From Pseudomonadota bacterium (GTDB lineage: Bacteria; Pseudomonadota; Gammaproteobacteria; Halothiobacillales; Halothiobacillaceae), in NCBI GenBank assembly GCA_021795795.1, contig JAJYPA010000478.1, positions 1 to 6,397 of the forward strand: a stretch of 6,397 bases of DNA, read 5' to 3'. Below, piece by piece: positions 5,427-6,397 of the stretch (the stretch's first letter is position 1; each line of letters opens with the position of its first letter). Position numbers and translations under genes: made by a program. The notes under the pieces were generated by a model that saw only the letters and a program-made list of their open reading frames with translations, was not told the origin of the DNA and searched no databases.

Positions 5427-6397
5427 TTATTCCTTGATCTGCGTCAAGGGCTCATTAAAAGCATTGCTTTGTTCCCCAGATTCTTGCTGATTGACCCCGT
5501 TCCAAGCGGAAAACACCGTATAGACTTTACTATACCGTAACAGGTGACTGTGTTCCTGAGTGGGCAGGAGTTCGCCCATGCCATAGGCGCCTAGCGTGGG
5601 GAGTTGTGGAAAACGCTCTCGCCAGAGGGCCAAATCACGGTCTTCGCCACCAAAGAAGGCAACATCCCGCCCGATAGAACTGGAAATCCAGGCGAAGGCC
5701 GGGGACGGCGCATTCGTCGCCAGGGTTTCCAAGGCAATGCGGGTGTCACGCTCCGCAGAAGATGGGTCGCGGAGGGTAAGAAACGCACGGGATTCCTCCT
5801 CCAGCGCCCGCTCCAGCCAGAGCCCGCTGCGATTGATATCGGTAGCCCGGATGTGCAGCAAGCTGGGTGGCGTATCTGGATGGGTGTCCTTCCTGACTTC
5901 GCCGATGAGTAAACGCTCCAGGGGCAGGCGAGCCTCCTGGCGGATACTGAAGGGGATGTTCTGGGCCAGCATGGGTAAGGCCAGATAACGCTCCAGTTGC
6001 AACAGCAGGTTGCCTTCCTGACGGGTAACAGGAAGTATTGCGCTCAAGGGCCGCAGCCCTGCCGACCAGGCAGAGTGCTGCGCAGATATTCCCCGAAAAC
6101 ACAGTTCTACAGGTTCGCGTCGGGCACTGGCATGCAGCCAGAAGCACCCGGTACGACTGCTCACGCTGCCGAAACCGGCGGACTGGCCAAGCCAGTGCGG
6201 CGTCGTTTGATCCGGACGCGCCCAGCGCAGACGTGGCATGCCCGGCCCCTGACCGCTGCGGCTGAGCCCCAGGGGTGAGGCGAGCAGCAGCACGGCGCAA
6301 GCGGGATCCCCCAGTGCCTGACCGGCGTCGGTGAAAACGCCGGGGAAAGTCGCTGCCGCGATCTGCAGACACGCCAACTGCCGCATCTGTGCCTGCA
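5427..6397 (-). CDS. FIST-domain protein (N terminus may lie beyond the window)
   Basis: FIST proteins are predicted ligand-sensing proteins, often linked to signal transduction; the ligand is thought to be small, such as amino acids. Counting from ATG 6386 there are 319 residues. The C-terminal FIST_C part is clear: SSSIGRDVAFFGGEDRD (235-251), FPQLPTLGAYGMGELLP (259-275) and LLRYSKVYTVFS (282-293). Residues 1-120 are a divergent FIST_N-like region with WLGQSAGFGSV at 65-75. The family usually has a cysteine just before the GR motif, but here it is serine (SSSIGR). The frame stays open from 6386 to the window edge, so the true start may be upstream; no ribosome site can be judged in the 11 bases available. 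A 55-bp gap holding a promoter-like signal separates it from the DUF2249 gene, so it may be transcribed apart. No kinase or cyclase output domain is present. Confidence 0.75.
   Translation of the reverse strand, partial: QAQMRQLACLQIAAATFPGVFTDAGQALGDPACAVLLLASPLGLSRSGQGPGMPRLRWARPDQTTPHWLGQSAGFGSVSSRTGCFWLHASARREPVELCFRGISAQHSAWSAGLRPLSAILPVTRQEGNLLLQLERYLALPMLAQNIPFSIRQEARLPLERLLIGEVRKDTHPDTPPSLLHIRATDINRSGLWLERALEEESRAFLTLRDPSSAERDTRIALETLATNAPSPAFAWISSSIGRDVAFFGGEDRDLALWRERFPQLPTLGAYGMGELLPTQEHSHLLRYSKVYTVFSAWNGVNQQESGEQSNAFNEPLTQIKE
5434..5447 (-). promoter_or_regulatory. FNR/ANR/DNR-type operator for the DUF2249 operon
   Basis: On the minus strand TTGAC-GCAG-ATCAA matches TTGAT-N4-ATCAA at 9 of 10 bases. 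It lies within the last codons of the FIST gene. It shares the ten bases AGATCAAGGA with the hcp operator, and its centre is 41.5 bp before the inferred start at about 5399. This suggests that the DUF2249 operon has its own promoter, activated by the same regulator as hcp. Confidence 0.65.

Noticed and set aside
5746..6372. 208-residue minus-strand frame over the FIST gene
   Set aside because: It is a shadow of the FIST frame, whose C-terminal motifs are clear.

Overview
The window reads as a join between the end of an integrated mobile element (left, about 1-753) and a bacterial chromosomal cluster for nitrosative stress or oxygen limitation (right, about 754-6397). Protein sequences, gene density and tightly overlapping operons suggest a proteobacterium. 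The overall flavour (class II Hcp, DsrE-like sulfur protein, DUF2249/hemerythrin/FIST genes) would suit an Acidithiobacillus-like chemolithotroph, but that placement is a guess and not shown by the sequence.

Left part. A P-loop ATPase resembling the RepA-type helicases of plasmids and integrated elements runs off the left edge on the minus strand. About 330 bases without a convincing gene follow. Then come four GTGTWT hexamers at exactly 10-bp spacing (609-644), an AT-rich stretch, and the 3' part of a tRNA-Arg(CCG) gene (704-753) with no 5' half. A lone tRNA 3' end is the classic scar of tyrosine-integrase insertion. Its orientation puts the element on the left and resident chromosome on the right.

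Right part. A divergent pair flanks a regulatory region: a DsrE/F-like protein (863-1219, minus) and hcp-hcr (1518-4274, plus). hcp encodes a hybrid cluster protein with every expected metal ligand. hcr encodes its presumed NADH-dependent reductase, but with the ferredoxin domain at the N terminus, the reverse of E. coli Hcr. Converging on hcr is a minus-strand operon, in transcription order: FIST-domain protein (5427 to beyond the right edge), DUF2249 protein (5087-5371), hemerythrin remnant (4914-5090), four-helix membrane protein (4403-4912), ferredoxin remnant (4230-4406). The last four are joined by ATGA overlaps or a 1-base gap. Two of them look internally deleted: the hemerythrin keeps only its two ends and the ferredoxin only its beginning.

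Regulation. A perfect FNR/ANR/DNR-type box (TTGAT-N4-ATCAA) precedes hcp. A 9/10 match lies at the end of the FIST gene, upstream of the DUF2249 operon. Both sit exactly 22 bp before a similar -10 hexamer (CACCAT and AACCAT), the geometry of a class II activated promoter. A weaker 8/10 match precedes the dsrE-like gene. The genes therefore look like a small co-regulated set for NO, hydroxylamine or low-oxygen response: Hcp/Hcr reduce NO or hydroxylamine, while the DUF2249/hemerythrin/membrane/ferredoxin operon is an accessory redox set that appears partly decayed.
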